Source: Providencia rettgeri
GTDB taxonomy: Bacteria; Pseudomonadota; Gammaproteobacteria; Enterobacterales; Enterobacteriaceae
Length of the DNA stretch: 64,000 nucleotides
Direction: 5' to 3'
Assembly: GCF_001874625.1 (NCBI RefSeq)
Contig: NZ_CP017671.1
Span: forward strand, 1,240,001-1,304,000
The notes under the pieces are model-generated. The model did not search any database, was not told where the DNA came from, and saw only the letters and a program-made list of their open reading frames with translations. The translations under genes and the position numbers were made by a program. Shown here piece after piece: positions 1 through 10,048 of the stretch. Positions within the stretch are counted from its first letter, which is position 1. Each line of letters begins with the position of its first letter.

Positions 1-342
1 GGCAGGGAAAACATTACCTTGTGCATCCTTGACTTGGTATTCTTCCCCTGTAACCGATGATTTTGAAGCAACGTTATCGATAAATTGTTCAGTAGTATTG
101 AGGCGTTTCTCAGTTTTACGCAGTTTTAATCTCAAGTGAGATTCAGCATCAGTTGCAGAATGCTCCGTACCATTACGAGTAAAAGTCAGGTTTTGTTGTT
201 TACCGAGTTCTGCTAATAATGATTCAGTACGAATTTTTTCTTCAGGGCTTAATGCTAGAGCTTGAGTGGTGACAAAAACACTTAAAAAAAGCACTAAAGC
301 AGAGGAAAAGCGGTTTGATAGTTGGGCTGTAAGTGATTGCAC
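1..342 (-). CDS. DUF5329 family protein, C-terminus cut by window edge
   Basis: Reading leftwards from a GTG at 342 there is an uninterrupted frame of 114 codons to the window edge. GGAGA sits 8 bases before the GTG. The product starts with a signal peptide (hydrophobic run ending VTTQALA), followed by a soluble region. That region has LLAELGKQNLTFTRNGTEHS, then HLRLKLRK and a segment ending in ASKSSVTGEEY. This spacing of the RNG, HLR.KL and SKSS.sG.eY motifs is what I know from the DUF5329 family of small periplasmic proteins, whose function is unknown. The gene lies downstream of kdpE on the same strand, separated by 83 bases, but there is nothing to tie it to potassium transport. The family call is from memory of the motif pattern. 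Confidence 0.7.
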   Translation of the reverse strand, partial: MQSLTAQLSNRFSSALVLFLSVFVTTQALALSPEEKIRTESLLAELGKQQNLTFTRNGTEHSATDAESHLRLKLRKTEKRLNTTEQFIDNVASKSSVTGEEYQVKDAQGNVFPA

Positions 343-425
343 GAATTTCTCTCCATAGAAAAAAGGTGAGTGAATTATAAGCAGCCGTTTAATTTAAACT
401 ATCGGTAAGATTCCTAGAATTCAAT

Positions 426-1109
426 TTAAGGCATAAAGCGATAACCAATGCCTGTTTCTGTAAGTAAATGAATTGGGCGAGTTGGGTCATTTTCTAATTT
501 TTGCCGCAAATGGCCCATATAAATTCGCAAATAATGGTTATGCTCAATATAGCTCGGCCCCCATACTTGTAATAATAAATGGCGTTGGGTTAATACTTTG
601 CCGCTGTTAGCAACTAACTCGCTGAGCAAGCGGAATTCAATGGGAGTAAGGTGTAATTCTTCATTTTGCTTAGTGACAACCCGATTAATAAAATCGACCG
701 TAATATCACCAAATTGAAATTGTGAGTTTTCTTGTGCCGCTTTGCCAAAACGACGCAAGGCGACACGGACTCGTGCGAGTAATTCGCTGATACCAAAAGG
801 CTTAGTCAGATAATCATCAGCACCTGCATCAAGGGCGGCAACCTTTTGAGATTCGTCTTCTCGAGCGGATAAAACGATGATAGGAATACTGCTCCATTTG
901 CGTAAATCACGAATTAAATCAAGCCCATCGCCATCAGGCAACCCAAGGTCTAAGATAAGCAAGTCGGGTTGCCGTGTCCCAGATTCAATCAACCCGCGTT
1001 GGTAGTTTTCTGCTTCAAAAACTTTCCAGCCTTCACCTTCCAGCGCAAGGCGAACAAAGCGGCGGATCTCTTTTTCATCTTCAACGATCAGGATTTGATG
1101 AGTACTCAC
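426..1109 (-). CDS. kdpE: KdpE, response regulator of the kdp operon
   Basis: DNA-binding response regulator of 227 residues (E. coli KdpE has 225), partner of the sensor kinase KdpD. The receiver domain (about 5-120) has the acidic pair in VEDE, the phosphoacceptor Asp at about 54 in LILDLGLPDGDG and the Lys of LTKPF. An OmpR-type winged helix follows (about 130-225) with the family ending ETGIGYRF. A longer frame opens at a TTG at 1142 inside kdpD. I prefer the GTG at 1109 because AGGAG lies just downstream of the kdpD stop and the length then matches the family. It is last in the kdp operon, 16 bases after kdpD. Confidence 0.95.
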   Translation of the reverse strand: MSTHQILIVEDEKEIRRFVRLALEGEGWKVFEAENYQRGLIESGTRQPDLLILDLGLPDGDGLDLIRDLRKWSSIPIIVLSAREDESQKVAALDAGADDYLTKPFGISELLARVRVALRRFGKAAQENSQFQFGDITVDFINRVVTKQNEELHLTPIEFRLLSELVANSGKVLTQRHLLLQVWGPSYIEHNHYLRIYMGHLRQKLENDPTRPIHLLTETGIGYRFMP

Positions 1110-1125
1110 AATAGTGGTTGTGCTC

Positions 1126-3813
1126 CTAAATTTCGGTTTCAATATCAGGTAGTTGTTTTAAAGGTAAAACAAAGTGGAAGCTGGCTCCACCTTTATTATT
1201 GTTCTGAGCCCATATTTCCCCTTCATGTAATTGAATAATGGCACGACAAATAGCAAGGCCTAAGCCAACTCCGGGAATGGCTGATTCTTTTTGCGCTCGA
1301 GAGAATTTATCGAAAATAGTTTTTTCTTGTCCATCAGGGATTGCATTGCTGGCATCCCAAATTTCAATATGAATTTTTTGCCCTTCAACCCTCGCCTTAA
1401 TACCAATTGGGGTATCTTCATGGCTATATTTTACGGCATTTTCTAATAGGTTGATAAGCACCCGCTCTATCAAATTGGCATCACAATAGAGTAATAAATC
1501 AGCTGGGATATCAATATCTAAAGGATGACTATGTAAAGTATAGTCTAATGTTCTGACAGCGCTACTGGTAATTTCTTGTAGTGATTGCCACTCTAAATTA
1601 GGTTGAATGCCACCAGATTGCAGCCGTGCCATATCGAGTAAATTATTGACTAATCGCGAAGTACTCAGAACTTGTTGGCGCATTTTATTAACTTGCTCAG
1701 TAAGTGGCGAGTTTTCAGCAGACAAATTCAACATTAATATTTCAGTTTGCCCAAATAAAACGGTTAATGGTGTTTTTAGGTCGTGTGAAAGGGCCGCGAG
1801 TAATGAATTACGCAATTGCTCACGTTCAATATCTAATTTTGCGGATTCGGCTTGTTTGGTTAGCTCTAACCGAGCAAGGGCACTGGCAATTAACCCAGTG
1901 AAGGTTTGTAACATACGTTGTTGTTCTGGGATCAACAACTGGCGCATATTTCTAGGTTCAATCGCTAAGACGGCAAGTGTTTGATCTGCGGTTGTTATAG
2001 GTTGCAATTGATAGGGGACGCTGGGAAGAGTATCGGTGCCAGCTCCTGCGGGTTGGCGTTTATCAAAGCTCCATTTGGCAATTGCATTATCAATTTGCAT
2101 TGCACTGTGCCCCTCACATTTTAAGGGCAATAATTGCCCCTCAGCATTGGGTATTAATAAACAGCTTTTGGCTTGGAACGCGTTATTAAGGAAGTGATAG
2201 CCTGTTCTGCCGATGTCATCGGTGCTGAGTGCTTGCCCTAATTCTTTTGTCATTTCATATAAATGTCGCGTTCGTTGTTCACGATAACGGGCAATTCGGG
2301 CTTGATAGCGCATGCCAGCAGTTAAATTCCCCACAACGACGCCAACAATTAGCATAACCGTAAAGGTGACTAAATATTGCATATCCATGATAGCAAGGGA
2401 AAAATGGGGCTGAACAAAGAATAAATCAAAGCTAATAACATTAATTAGTGCCGCAAAGACAGAAGGGCGCCTGCCATAAAATAGCGCGATAAGTACCACG
2501 CCGAGTAGATAGAGCGTGACTAAGTTGGCTTTATCTAACGCTAACAAAAATGTGCGTGAGAACATGGTAATTGCAGCACACATCACAATCGCCATTAAAT
2601 AACCGTTCATGTCTGAACGCCATTTTTCAGAGAAAGGTTTTCTCTCTGGTTCTTTATCCCATTCGCTTTTTTCTTCTAGCGCGACGATCACCAAGTCAAG
2701 GTCTGGCCCTAATTTGCCAAGACGGTCAGCAAAGCCAGGGCGTAAATTAAATATGGGCCATTTACGTTGCTTATCGCGACGACCAATCAGTATTTTGCCC
2801 AAATTATGTTCTCGAGCATAACGTAATATGGCTTTTTCTTCAGAAGGGTCAGATAACGTGGCGGTTTCAGCGCCTAAATCTTGAGCAAGACGTAATGCCT
2901 TTAAAATGGCTCTGCGCCGAGCCTCGGGTAATTGATGGAGCGCAGGAGTTTCCACATATACAGCATGCCATACACTGCCAAACTTTGCGGCAAGGCGAGC
3001 CGCGGTGCGAACCAACTTTTCATTACCCATATTATGACCAATACATAATAGAAGGCCATCCCGGGTATGCCAGACAGGGGCTTGCCCCTTGCCATCACGA
3101 AATTCCCGCATCTGGTCATCAACGCGATCGGCAGTTCGACGTAGAGCCAGCTCACGTAGCGCGATGAGATTCCCTTTACGGAAAAAATGTTCGATTGCTC
3201 GCTCTGCTTGCCCAGAGATATAAACTTTGCCTTCTTTTAGGCGTTGCCGTAAGTCATCAGGAGGCAAGTCAACTAATACGACTTCATCTGCGGCATCAAA
3301 AATATGATCAGGAACCGTTTCACGCACTCGAATACCAGTAATGCTTCCGACGATATCATTTAAACTTTCAATATGTTGAACGTTAATGGTCGTAAGGACA
3401 TCAATACCAGCATTTAATAGCTCTTCGACATCCTGCCAGCGTTTAGGGTGTAGGCTGCCATTAGGATTACTAAATGCTAATTCATCCATTAAAATAATGG
3501 CTGGGTGCCTAGCAATTGCGGCGTCAATATCAAAAGCAGTTAAACGGCGTCCCCTATGTTGGATACGCTTTGGTGGTAACTGTGAGAGACCTTCAAGTAA
3601 CGCAGCTGTTTCTTCGCGTTCATGGGTTTCTACTACACCAATAAGCACATCTAATCCTTGTGACCTTAGTCTTTGGGCTTCTTGAAGCATGGCATAGGTT
3701 TTCCCGACGCCAGCACAGGCGCCGAAAAAAATTTTTAATTTGCCACGGCCTGTTTCATTGGCCTTTACCAATAAATCGTCGGGATTAGGGCGACTAGGTT
3801 CCTGATTTTTCAT
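1126..3813 (-). CDS. kdpD: KdpD, potassium/turgor sensor histidine kinase
   Basis: Membrane sensor kinase of 895 residues (E. coli 894) that phosphorylates KdpE when K+ is limiting. The N-terminal KdpD domain contains a Walker A motif, GACAGVGKTY, at residues 31-40. A universal-stress-protein-like domain follows (about 250-375). Four closely packed membrane segments lie at about 400-500 and a GAF-like region at 525-645. The dimerisation/phosphotransfer domain carries the H-box LSHDLKTPL, and the HATPase domain has LLENAVKYS and GVGLGLAICRAI. It starts 8 bases after the kdpC stop and is followed directly by kdpE, as in other enterobacteria. No truncation or frameshift is visible. Confidence 0.97.
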   Translation of the reverse strand: MKNQEPSRPNPDDLLVKANETGRGKLKIFFGACAGVGKTYAMLQEAQRLRSQGLDVLIGVVETHEREETAALLEGLSQLPPKRIQHRGRRLTAFDIDAAIARHPAIILMDELAFSNPNGSLHPKRWQDVEELLNAGIDVLTTINVQHIESLNDIVGSITGIRVRETVPDHIFDAADEVVLVDLPPDDLRQRLKEGKVYISGQAERAIEHFFRKGNLIALRELALRRTADRVDDQMREFRDGKGQAPVWHTRDGLLLCIGHNMGNEKLVRTAARLAAKFGSVWHAVYVETPALHQLPEARRRAILKALRLAQDLGAETATLSDPSEEKAILRYAREHNLGKILIGRRDKQRKWPIFNLRPGFADRLGKLGPDLDLVIVALEEKSEWDKEPERKPFSEKWRSDMNGYLMAIVMCAAITMFSRTFLLALDKANLVTLYLLGVVLIALFYGRRPSVFAALINVISFDLFFVQPHFSLAIMDMQYLVTFTVMLIVGVVVGNLTAGMRYQARIARYREQRTRHLYEMTKELGQALSTDDIGRTGYHFLNNAFQAKSCLLIPNAEGQLLPLKCEGHSAMQIDNAIAKWSFDKRQPAGAGTDTLPSVPYQLQPITTADQTLAVLAIEPRNMRQLLIPEQQRMLQTFTGLIASALARLELTKQAESAKLDIEREQLRNSLLAALSHDLKTPLTVLFGQTEILMLNLSAENSPLTEQVNKMRQQVLSTSRLVNNLLDMARLQSGGIQPNLEWQSLQEITSSAVRTLDYTLHSHPLDIDIPADLLLYCDANLIERVLINLLENAVKYSHEDTPIGIKARVEGQKIHIEIWDASNAIPDGQEKTIFDKFSRAQKESAIPGVGLGLAICRAIIQLHEGEIWAQNNNKGGASFHFVLPLKQLPDIETEI

Positions 3814-3821
3814 AATAGGCC

Positions 3822-4415
3822 TTAGTGAGTTTGGCTATTGGCTTGTTGCTGATATTCATCAAGAGCAAGGTTTAACTTTAAGACATTAATAACAGGCTCG
3901 CCTAAAAAAGCGAATACACTATTTTCAGTATGAGTATTAATTAATGATTTTACCTCTTCTAGTGGGATCTGTCTGTGTTTAGCAATTCGCGGGGCTTGAT
4001 ATAACGCCGCATCAACAGAAATATTGGGGTCTAATCCACTGGCAGAGGCTGTTAATAAATCAACAGGGATGCTCTTGTCAGCCGCTGGGTTTTCTGAGCG
4101 AAGTTGGGCACTTCGTTGTTCCATTGTTTGTAATAGTAATGGGTTGCTAACGGCTAAATTACTACCGCCAGATGCTAATGTATTATAAGGGGCTTCAGCG
4201 GTTGCAGAGGGCCGCCCATGAAAGTAATTTTCACTTTGTATATTTTGTCCAATCAGTTCAGAACCGATAACCTGATCATCTTGAGTGAGTAAGGAGCCAT
4301 GAGCTTGCCAAGGGAAAAAGACATTAGCAAGCCCTGTCACCATCAATGGGTAGGCGATCCCTGTGAATAAAGTGAGAATTATTAACATAATAATAGAAGA
4401 ACGGATCATGTTCAT
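3822..4415 (-). CDS. kdpC: KdpC, subunit of K+-transporting P-type ATPase
   Basis: Small subunit (197 residues; E. coli 190) of the high-affinity KdpFABC potassium pump. It has one N-terminal membrane helix (residues about 5-27) and a periplasmic domain with the family blocks FHGRPSATAEAPYNTLASGG, SNLAVSNP and LVTASASGLDPNIS-type (here LLTASASGLDPNISV). An upstream ATG at 4457 would add 14 residues. I chose 4415 because AAGGA lies 7 bases before it and the protein then begins like its homologues. It starts 10 bases after the kdpB stop. Confidence 0.95.
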   Translation of the reverse strand: MNMIRSSIIMLIILTLFTGIAYPLMVTGLANVFFPWQAHGSLLTQDDQVIGSELIGQNIQSENYFHGRPSATAEAPYNTLASGGSNLAVSNPLLLQTMEQRSAQLRSENPAADKSIPVDLLTASASGLDPNISVDAALYQAPRIAKHRQIPLEEVKSLINTHTENSVFAFLGEPVINVLKLNLALDEYQQQANSQTH

Positions 4416-4425
4416 TATCAATTCC

Positions 4426-6489
4426 TTATATCCCAAATAAGCGAATAAACATATCAATTAATTTAATCCCAACAAATGGCACTATTAACCCACCTAAACC
4501 ATAGAGGCTTAAGTTACGTTGCAACAATGATTGGGAGCTCATAGGGCGATAATTGACCCCTTTAATCGCCAATGGGATCAAGAAAATGATAATTAAAGCG
4601 TTAAAGATCACCGCTGAGAGAATCGCAGATGCAGGTGAATGTAACTGCATAATATTTAATGCATTAAGTTGAGGCCAAGTGACAGCAAAAGCGGCTGGAA
4701 TGATGGCAAAGTATTTTGCAATATCATTGGCTATACTAAAGGTTGTTAATGAGCCTCGTGTCATCAACATTTGTTTACCAATATGGACGACCTCAATTAA
4801 TTTGGTTGGGTTAGAGTCTAAATCAACCATGTTACCTGCTTCTTTGGCCGCTTGTGTCCCTGAGTTCATCGCTACAGCCACATCCGCTTGCGCTAATGCT
4901 GGGGCATCGTTGGTACCATCACCCGTCATGGCAACTAGTCGGCCTTCTGATTGATATTGGCGGATTAATGCGAGCTTGGCTTCGGGGGTTGCCTCAGCGA
5001 GGAAGTCATCGACACCGGCTTCTGCAGCAATAGCGGCGGCTGTTAAGTGGTTATCTCCGGTGATCATAACTGTTTTGATCCCCATGCTACGCATTTGAGC
5101 AAATCGTTCTTTCATTCCCCCTTTAACAATATCTTTTAATGCTACAACACCGAGTACTGTTTGGTCGTCCACAACAACAAGAGGGGTTCCCCCTAAATGA
5201 GCGACTTTTTCAACTAATTGGTCGGCTTCTATCGGGAATTTACTATGGTTTGCTTCAACGTAGCGGCGTATCGCATCCGCAGAACCTTTGCGGATCATTC
5301 TTTCTCCAATGTTGACACCGCTCATACGAGTCATTGCAGAGAACGGAACAAAGGTAGCATTCAGGCCATGAATATCTCTTTCACGTAAATTAAACTTTTG
5401 TTTCGCCAACACGACAATACTACGCCCTTCAGGGGTTTCATCGGCTAAAGAAGAAAGTTGAGCAGCATCTGCTAGTTGCTGTTCAGTCACACCCGTTAAA
5501 GGCAAAAACTCAGATGCTTGTCGGTTACCAAGGGTGATAGTACCGGTTTTATCGAGTAATAAGACGTCGACATCACCCGCAGCCTCCACTGCACGACCGC
5601 TGGTGGCAATCACATTTGCACCTAACATACGGCTCATCCCTGCCACACCAATAGAAGAGAGTAATCCGCCAATAGTGGTTGGAATTAAGCAAATTAATAA
5701 AGCAATAAGGACTAGAATAGAGACCGCACTACCTGCGCCTGCATAATCGGCAGCAAAAACCGTGAATGGATACAAGGTGGCGCACACCAACACGAAAATA
5801 ATCGTCAGGGCGGTTAACAGGATCGTTAAAGCGATTTCATTGGGGGTTTTACGACGTTGTGCGCCTTCAACCATTGAAATCATTCGGTCTAAGAATGTTT
5901 CACCGGGGTTTACGGTACATTCAACAATTAACCAATCAGAAAGAACGCGAGTCCCTCCGGTGACTGAGGAAAAGTCACCACCGGATTCACGGATCACAGG
6001 AGCTGACTCACCAGTAATTGCACTTTCATCGACAGATGCACCACCTTCAAGCACTTCACCATCGCAAGGGATTGTTTCTCCAGCATGGATAAGCACGATA
6101 TCCCCTTTACGTAACTGGCTTGAAACCACGATTTCTTGAGCCGCATCCATTGATGCAGAAGCCAAACGAGTTGCGTTACTTTGCTGTTTTACCCCTTTTA
6201 AACTTTGGGCTTGTGCCTTACTTCGCCCTTCAGCTAGCGCCTCGGCAAAATTAGCAAAGAGCAGTGTAAACCATAGCCATAGTGTCACCATTCCACTAAA
6301 CCAAGCGTTACCCTCAGTGTAATGAGTTACCATTGCTAACCATAAAAGGGTGGTGATAATACTGCCGATATACACCACGAACATTACGGGATTTCGCCAT
6401 TGTGCTTGCGGTGTGCATTTTTTGAATGCTTCAAAGATAGATTGTTTGATTAATTTATTATCAAATAATTTGATGTTATTACTTTTCAT
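4426..6489 (-). CDS. kdpB: KdpB, catalytic subunit of K+-transporting P-type ATPase
   Basis: P-type ATPase subunit, 687 residues from the chosen start (E. coli 682). The phosphorylated Asp is in DKTGTITLG at about residue 313. The actuator motif is ITGES at about 158-162, and the hinge motif [13 protein letters not shown] and MITGDN are present. Hydrophobic segments lie near 35-90, 220-290 and the C-terminus. It hydrolyses ATP to drive K+ import through KdpA. The frame extends upstream to 6537. The ATG at 6489 is preferred because GAGGGGAAG lies immediately upstream and matches the family N-terminus. It starts 13 bases after kdpA ends. Confidence 0.97.
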   Translation of the reverse strand: MKSNNIKLFDNKLIKQSIFEAFKKCTPQAQWRNPVMFVVYIGSIITTLLWLAMVTHYTEGNAWFSGMVTLWLWFTLLFANFAEALAEGRSKAQAQSLKGVKQQSNATRLASASMDAAQEIVVSSQLRKGDIVLIHAGETIPCDGEVLEGGASVDESAITGESAPVIRESGGDFSSVTGGTRVLSDWLIVECTVNPGETFLDRMISMVEGAQRRKTPNEIALTILLTALTIIFVLVCATLYPFTVFAADYAGAGSAVSILVLIALLICLIPTTIGGLLSSIGVAGMSRMLGANVIATSGRAVEAAGDVDVLLLDKTGTITLGNRQASEFLPLTGVTEQQLADAAQLSSLADETPEGRSIVVLAKQKFNLRERDIHGLNATFVPFSAMTRMSGVNIGERMIRKGSADAIRRYVEANHSKFPIEADQLVEKVAHLGGTPLVVVDDQTVLGVVALKDIVKGGMKERFAQMRSMGIKTVMITGDNHLTAAAIAAEAGVDDFLAEATPEAKLALIRQYQSEGRLVAMTGDGTNDAPALAQADVAVAMNSGTQAAKEAGNMVDLDSNPTKLIEVVHIGKQMLMTRGSLTTFSIANDIAKYFAIIPAAFAVTWPQLNALNIMQLHSPASAILSAVIFNALIIIFLIPLAIKGVNYRPMSSQSLLQRNLSLYGLGGLIVPFVGIKLIDMFIRLFGI

Positions 6490-6502
6490 TTTCTTCCCCT
6501 CA

Positions 6503-8206
6503 TTATCCCGCGAAACCGATGTGTAGTTGCTCTGCAATTGGACCTAACGCAAGGGCAGGTACAAAGGTCAGCGCACCAATGAGAAGTACAGTGAATACAA
6601 GCAGACCAATAAATAACGGACCTGTTGTGGGTAATGTTGCATTACTTTGCGCTTGAGGTTTCTTGCTTGCCATCGAACCTGCAATGGCGAGAACTGGCAG
6701 AATGACGCCAAAACGTCCTAAGAACATGGTGACCGCCAATAGCAGGTTGTAAAACGGTGTATTTGCGCTAAGTCCAGCAAACGCGCTACCGTTATTATTC
6801 GCTGCGGAGGAAAAAGCGTATAACACTTCACTAAACCCGTGAGCGCCTGGGTTTAAGATCCCTGCACGCCCAGCTTCAGTCATTAATGAAAGTGTGGTAC
6901 CCAGTAGTACTAAAGTGGGAGTCACTAAAATAGCCAGTGCAACCATTTTCATTTCGCGCACCTCGATTTTTTTACCGAGATATTCAGGAGTACGACCAAT
7001 CATTAGCCCAGCAAGGAATACGGCGAGTAAAACAAATAGCAACATGCCATATAAGCCAGATCCCACACCGCCGAAAACCACTTCACCGATTTGCATTAAC
7101 CACATCGGCACCATGCCACCCATCGCAGTAAAGGAATCATGCATTGCATTAACAGCACCGCAAGAGGCAGCTGTTGTTACAACAGCGAATAATGCGGAGC
7201 CTAAGATACCAAAGCGGCTTTCTTTTCCTTCCATATTGGCAGTGGTAGTCGCATGGAATTCACTTAAAAATGGATTACCAACATACTCTGCTTTGATAAC
7301 CGCTATGGCAGCAACGACAAAAATAATCCCCATCACCCATATCAGAGTGTGACCTTGTTTGTTGTTGCCAACGACACGCCCAAAAGCAAAACATAACGCT
7401 GTTGGAATTAGAAAAATGGCTAACATTTGTACGAAATTGCTTAATGCCGTTGGGTTTTCAAATGGGTGTGAAGAATTAGCTCCAAAGAAACCGCCTCCGT
7501 TAGTACCGAGTAGCTTAATTGCTTCTTGAGAGGCGACAGGCCCCATTGGTAATAACTGGTTGCTATTATTTAGGTTATTAACTAATAGGTAATCTGAGAA
7601 GTTTTGGATAACACCTTGGCTAACAAAAAATAGAGCAAAAATAATCGCTAATGGGAAAAGTAGATACACAGTAATACGGTAGATATCCACCCATGCATTA
7701 CCAACCGTTTTACGACCATGGCGTGAAAATGCTCGGATAAGGGCGAAAACAACGGCAATCCCTGTTGCAGCGGAAAGGAAATTTTGTACCGTTAACCCAG
7801 ACATCTGGCTTAGATAACTTAATGTGTTTTCACCGCTGTAGGATTGCCAATTAGTATTTGTGACAAAGCTAATTGCGGTGTTAAAGGCTAAATCCCAACT
7901 CATTCCCGGAAATTGTTGTGGGTTAAGGGGCAAATGACCTTGGAATATTAATATAGAAAACAGCAATATAAAGCCTAAAATATTGAACAGTAAAATCGAT
8001 AAGGCATATTGTAGCCAAGTCATTTCCGCCATTTCTCGCCCTGGCTTTTTTACGCCGCCTAAGCGCCAAAGAAGGGCTTCGCTTTTTATTAGCGTACTCG
8101 GTATATCGCTATCAATTAACCGAGCAATACCATTGCCTAATGGTTTTGCCAAAATAAACAGCACGAGTAAAAAGCTACCGATAATTAAAATTGTGGTAGT
8201 GGTCAT
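6503..8206 (-). CDS. kdpA: KdpA, K+-binding channel-like subunit of the Kdp pump
   Basis: Polytopic inner-membrane protein of 567 residues (E. coli 557) that binds and conducts K+ in the KdpFABC complex. It has about ten hydrophobic segments and the four selectivity-loop regions typical of KdpA. These include [40 protein letters not shown], the Gly-rich [16 protein letters not shown] block and [13 protein letters not shown]. It begins 1 base after the kdpF stop, with a GGAGG-containing ribosome site inside the end of kdpF, so the two are translationally coupled. Confidence 0.97.
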   Translation of the reverse strand: MTTTTILIIGSFLLVLFILAKPLGNGIARLIDSDIPSTLIKSEALLWRLGGVKKPGREMAEMTWLQYALSILLFNILGFILLFSILIFQGHLPLNPQQFPGMSWDLAFNTAISFVTNTNWQSYSGENTLSYLSQMSGLTVQNFLSAATGIAVVFALIRAFSRHGRKTVGNAWVDIYRITVYLLFPLAIIFALFFVSQGVIQNFSDYLLVNNLNNSNQLLPMGPVASQEAIKLLGTNGGGFFGANSSHPFENPTALSNFVQMLAIFLIPTALCFAFGRVVGNNKQGHTLIWVMGIIFVVAAIAVIKAEYVGNPFLSEFHATTTANMEGKESRFGILGSALFAVVTTAASCGAVNAMHDSFTAMGGMVPMWLMQIGEVVFGGVGSGLYGMLLFVLLAVFLAGLMIGRTPEYLGKKIEVREMKMVALAILVTPTLVLLGTTLSLMTEAGRAGILNPGAHGFSEVLYAFSSAANNNGSAFAGLSANTPFYNLLLAVTMFLGRFGVILPVLAIAGSMASKKPQAQSNATLPTTGPLFIGLLVFTVLLIGALTFVPALALGPIAEQLHIGFAG

Positions 8207-8207
8207 A

Positions 8208-8297
8208 TTAAAAATCCTCCGCGCTTAGCAGGGCATAGACCAGATAAACCAGCAGTAACACAACGAGAACTGCCCCAATAATGGAAAGTAATGACAC
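8208..8297 (-). CDS. kdpF: KdpF, 29-residue accessory subunit of the Kdp pump
   Basis: Single-helix membrane peptide of 29 residues. It starts at a GTG (8297) preceded by AAGGAG and reads [20 protein letters not shown] followed by YALLSAEDF. It ends in the same way as E. coli KdpF (YALINAEAF). It stabilises the KdpFABC complex in the inner membrane. It is the first gene of the operon. Its position one base before kdpA, its length and its C-terminus make the call secure. Confidence 0.93.
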   Translation of the reverse strand: MSLLSIIGAVLVVLLLVYLVYALLSAEDF

Positions 8298-8376
8298 AGT
8301 ATTTTCTCCTTATTATTTCCATGCAATAAGGCTAAAACTTCCGTTGTAAAGAAGCTGATAAAAAATAGACCTTCGG

Positions 8377-8394
8377 TGTAAAAAAAGTATAAAA
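8377..8394 (-). promoter_or_regulatory. KdpE operator of the kdp promoter
   Basis: On the minus strand the sequence reads TTTTATACTTTTTTTACA, followed by CC. This is essentially identical to the T-rich KdpE-binding site I remember from the E. coli kdpFABC promoter. It lies 80 bases before kdpF, and a plausible -35 (TTTACA) follows it at about 8324-8329. The rest of the 8298-8719 interval is AT-rich and must also hold the ybfA promoter. I see no gene in it. Confidence 0.8.
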
Positions 8395-8719
8395 GTGTAT
8401 TTTTATACGAGGGAATAAAATAAAACAGAGATGGCGAGTTAAAGTGAATAATTGTTATGTAAATGTTGCTGATTTGTTTGTTTTTGACGCAATCAGGTTA
8501 AATAATGTAATAAAACAACGGAATTTATCATTTTATTATGTAAATTTTAATTTATAGTGGTCAGATGAGTAGTTTTATTACACAGTTTGCGCTATGATAT
8601 TGACAGTTAATTTTTATATTATCTGTTCGGTTTTAGTCGCTCTTCTAAACAGTCATTATTTGGGGTTTTAGAGCAATTCTGGAATCGACAAATAGAGTGG
8701 CAACTGAAGGAGGATACCG

Positions 8720-8926
8720 ATGTCCACATATCGCGAATATTCCCGTAATCAGGTACTTGCACGCCGCACTGCTGCTGTTACAGCTGGCATTATTGCGTTT
8801 CCGGTTATGGTTTTTCATCCGCAACGAGCAAAATTTTATAGCCATTTACACAAAGTATGGGCTAAAACCAGCGATAAGCCCGTTTGGTTAGAGCGTTCAG
8901 AAGCCACGTTTGAAAGCCATCATTAA
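8720..8926 (+). CDS. ybfA: YbfA family protein (DUF2517)
   Basis: Protein of 68 residues, similar along its whole length to E. coli YbfA. It has MSTYREYSRNQVLARRTAAV, then RAKFYSHLHKVWAKTSDKPV and a WLERSEA-type end. One hydrophobic helix lies at about 18-33. The function is unknown. In E. coli ybfA is likewise divergent from kdpF. The ATG at 8720 has GAAGGAGG upstream. A frame on the opposite strand covering the same bases is a shadow. Confidence 0.93.
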   Translation: MSTYREYSRNQVLARRTAAVTAGIIAFPVMVFHPQRAKFYSHLHKVWAKTSDKPVWLERSEATFESHH

Positions 8927-8955
8927 TAATTGCTTTGCTTTTAAGTGGTAATGCC

Positions 8956-8994
8956 ATATCCCTGCAATGACCTATTGTGGGGATATTGTTTTTT
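8956..8994 (+). terminator. Rho-independent terminator after ybfA
   Basis: ATATCCCTGCAAT pairs with ATTGTGGGGATAT (13 pairs, two of them G-U) around a GACCT loop. The hairpin is followed by TGTTTTTTAT. It lies 30 bases after the ybfA stop. Confidence 0.8.
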
Positions 8995-9181
8995 ATCCCT
9001 CATCCTGTTTTTCTTTTCCTTATTGCCTTTCTTTATTACCTTTCTTTTTGGTTAGCATCCTTATTTACAGCAAATAACACAGAAAAAAAGCATGTTTCCG
9101 TTTATGCTTATTGATTATCAGTAAATTACATTCAAAATGATGGGGTTGACCCTATAGCGGTGTAGTAAAAAGGACCACATA

Positions 9182-9925
9182 ATGCATAATTTAAGATTAG
9201 AAGAAATCATTAATGATGAGCTGAAAATTAGTGAATTCCAAGATTTTGCACCAAATGGATTGCAGGTTGAGGGGCGCCCTCATGTGCATAAAATCATCAC
9301 CGGTGTAACAGCCTGCCAAGCACTACTGGACGTGGCAGTTGAAAAGAAAGCGGATGCTGTGATTGTTCACCATGGCTATTTTTGGAAAAATGAGCCCGCA
9401 ATTATTAAAGGTATGAAAAAAAATCGCTTAAAAACATTATTAGCGAATGATATTAACCTTTATGGTTACCATCTTCCTTTAGATGCTCATCATCAATTAG
9501 GTAATAATACTCAGCTTGCGTATATCATGGGTGTGCAAGTAAATGGCCAAATTGATCCATTAATGCCATTCGGTTTCTTTGATCAACCGATTACACCACA
9601 GGAATTAACCCAGCGCTTAGAGTCCCGCCTTGGTCGCAAAGTGTTGCATTGTGGTGACAATGCTAAAGATGAAATTCGCCAAATTGCATGGTGCACAGGG
9701 GGCGGACAAGGCTTTATCTTACAAGCCGCCGAGTTTGGCGTAGATGCATTTGTGACAGGTGAAGTTTCAGAGCAAACAATCCATATAGCAAGAGAAATGG
9801 GTATCCATTTCTACAGTGCAGGGCATCATGCGACAGAGCGTTACGGGATTAAAGCGCTGACTAAGTGGCTAGTTGATCACCATGGGTTAGACGCAGAGTT
9901 TATCGATATCGATAACCCAGCCTAA
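9182..9925 (+). CDS. ybgI: YbgI, Nif3-like dinuclear metal-centre protein
   Basis: Protein of 247 residues (E. coli YbgI 247), NIF3/DUF34 family. Metal-binding motifs seen: VIVHHGYFWK (two adjacent His, about residues 61-69), GYHLPLDAH (about 94-102) and the C-terminal AGHHATER. The family forms hexameric rings with a two-metal site. In E. coli it has been linked to cell-envelope and electrophile-stress phenotypes, and its biochemical role is unsettled. The stop codon at 9923-9925 is immediately followed by an ERIC-like element. Confidence 0.95.
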   Translation: MHNLRLEEIINDELKISEFQDFAPNGLQVEGRPHVHKIITGVTACQALLDVAVEKKADAVIVHHGYFWKNEPAIIKGMKKNRLKTLLANDINLYGYHLPLDAHHQLGNNTQLAYIMGVQVNGQIDPLMPFGFFDQPITPQELTQRLESRLGRKVLHCGDNAKDEIRQIAWCTGGGQGFILQAAEFGVDAFVTGEVSEQTIHIAREMGIHFYSAGHHATERYGIKALTKWLVDHHGLDAEFIDIDNPA

Positions 9926-10048
9926 TTCTCGTCATATTTCGAGCTGTGGCGGTGTTGGCTACACTCGCGACCCCTAGTCACATACTTGTGTATGCTCCTA
10001 GGGAGTCGCTCATTTGCCGCCTAGCCACAACTCGAACTATTTAGAGAA
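9926..10048. repeat. ERIC-like (IRU) imperfect palindrome, 123 bp
   Basis: The termini are inverted: TTCTCGTCATATTTCGAGC at the left and CTCGAACTATTTAGAGAA at the right. The centre reads GACCCCTAGTCACATACTT then TGTATGCTCCTAGGGAGTC, the layout I know from the ERIC core (CACCCCAGTCACTTACTT / ATGTAAGCTCCTGGGGATTC). The distal part TTTGCCGCCTAGC also matches. ERICs are non-autonomous palindromic repeats of enterobacteria. This copy begins on the base after the ybgI stop codon and forms the left edge of a tandem array. Confidence 0.8.

Noticed and set aside
8645-8845. 66-codon minus-strand frame over ybfA
   Set aside because: Shadow of ybfA, which has clear similarity and a ribosome site.
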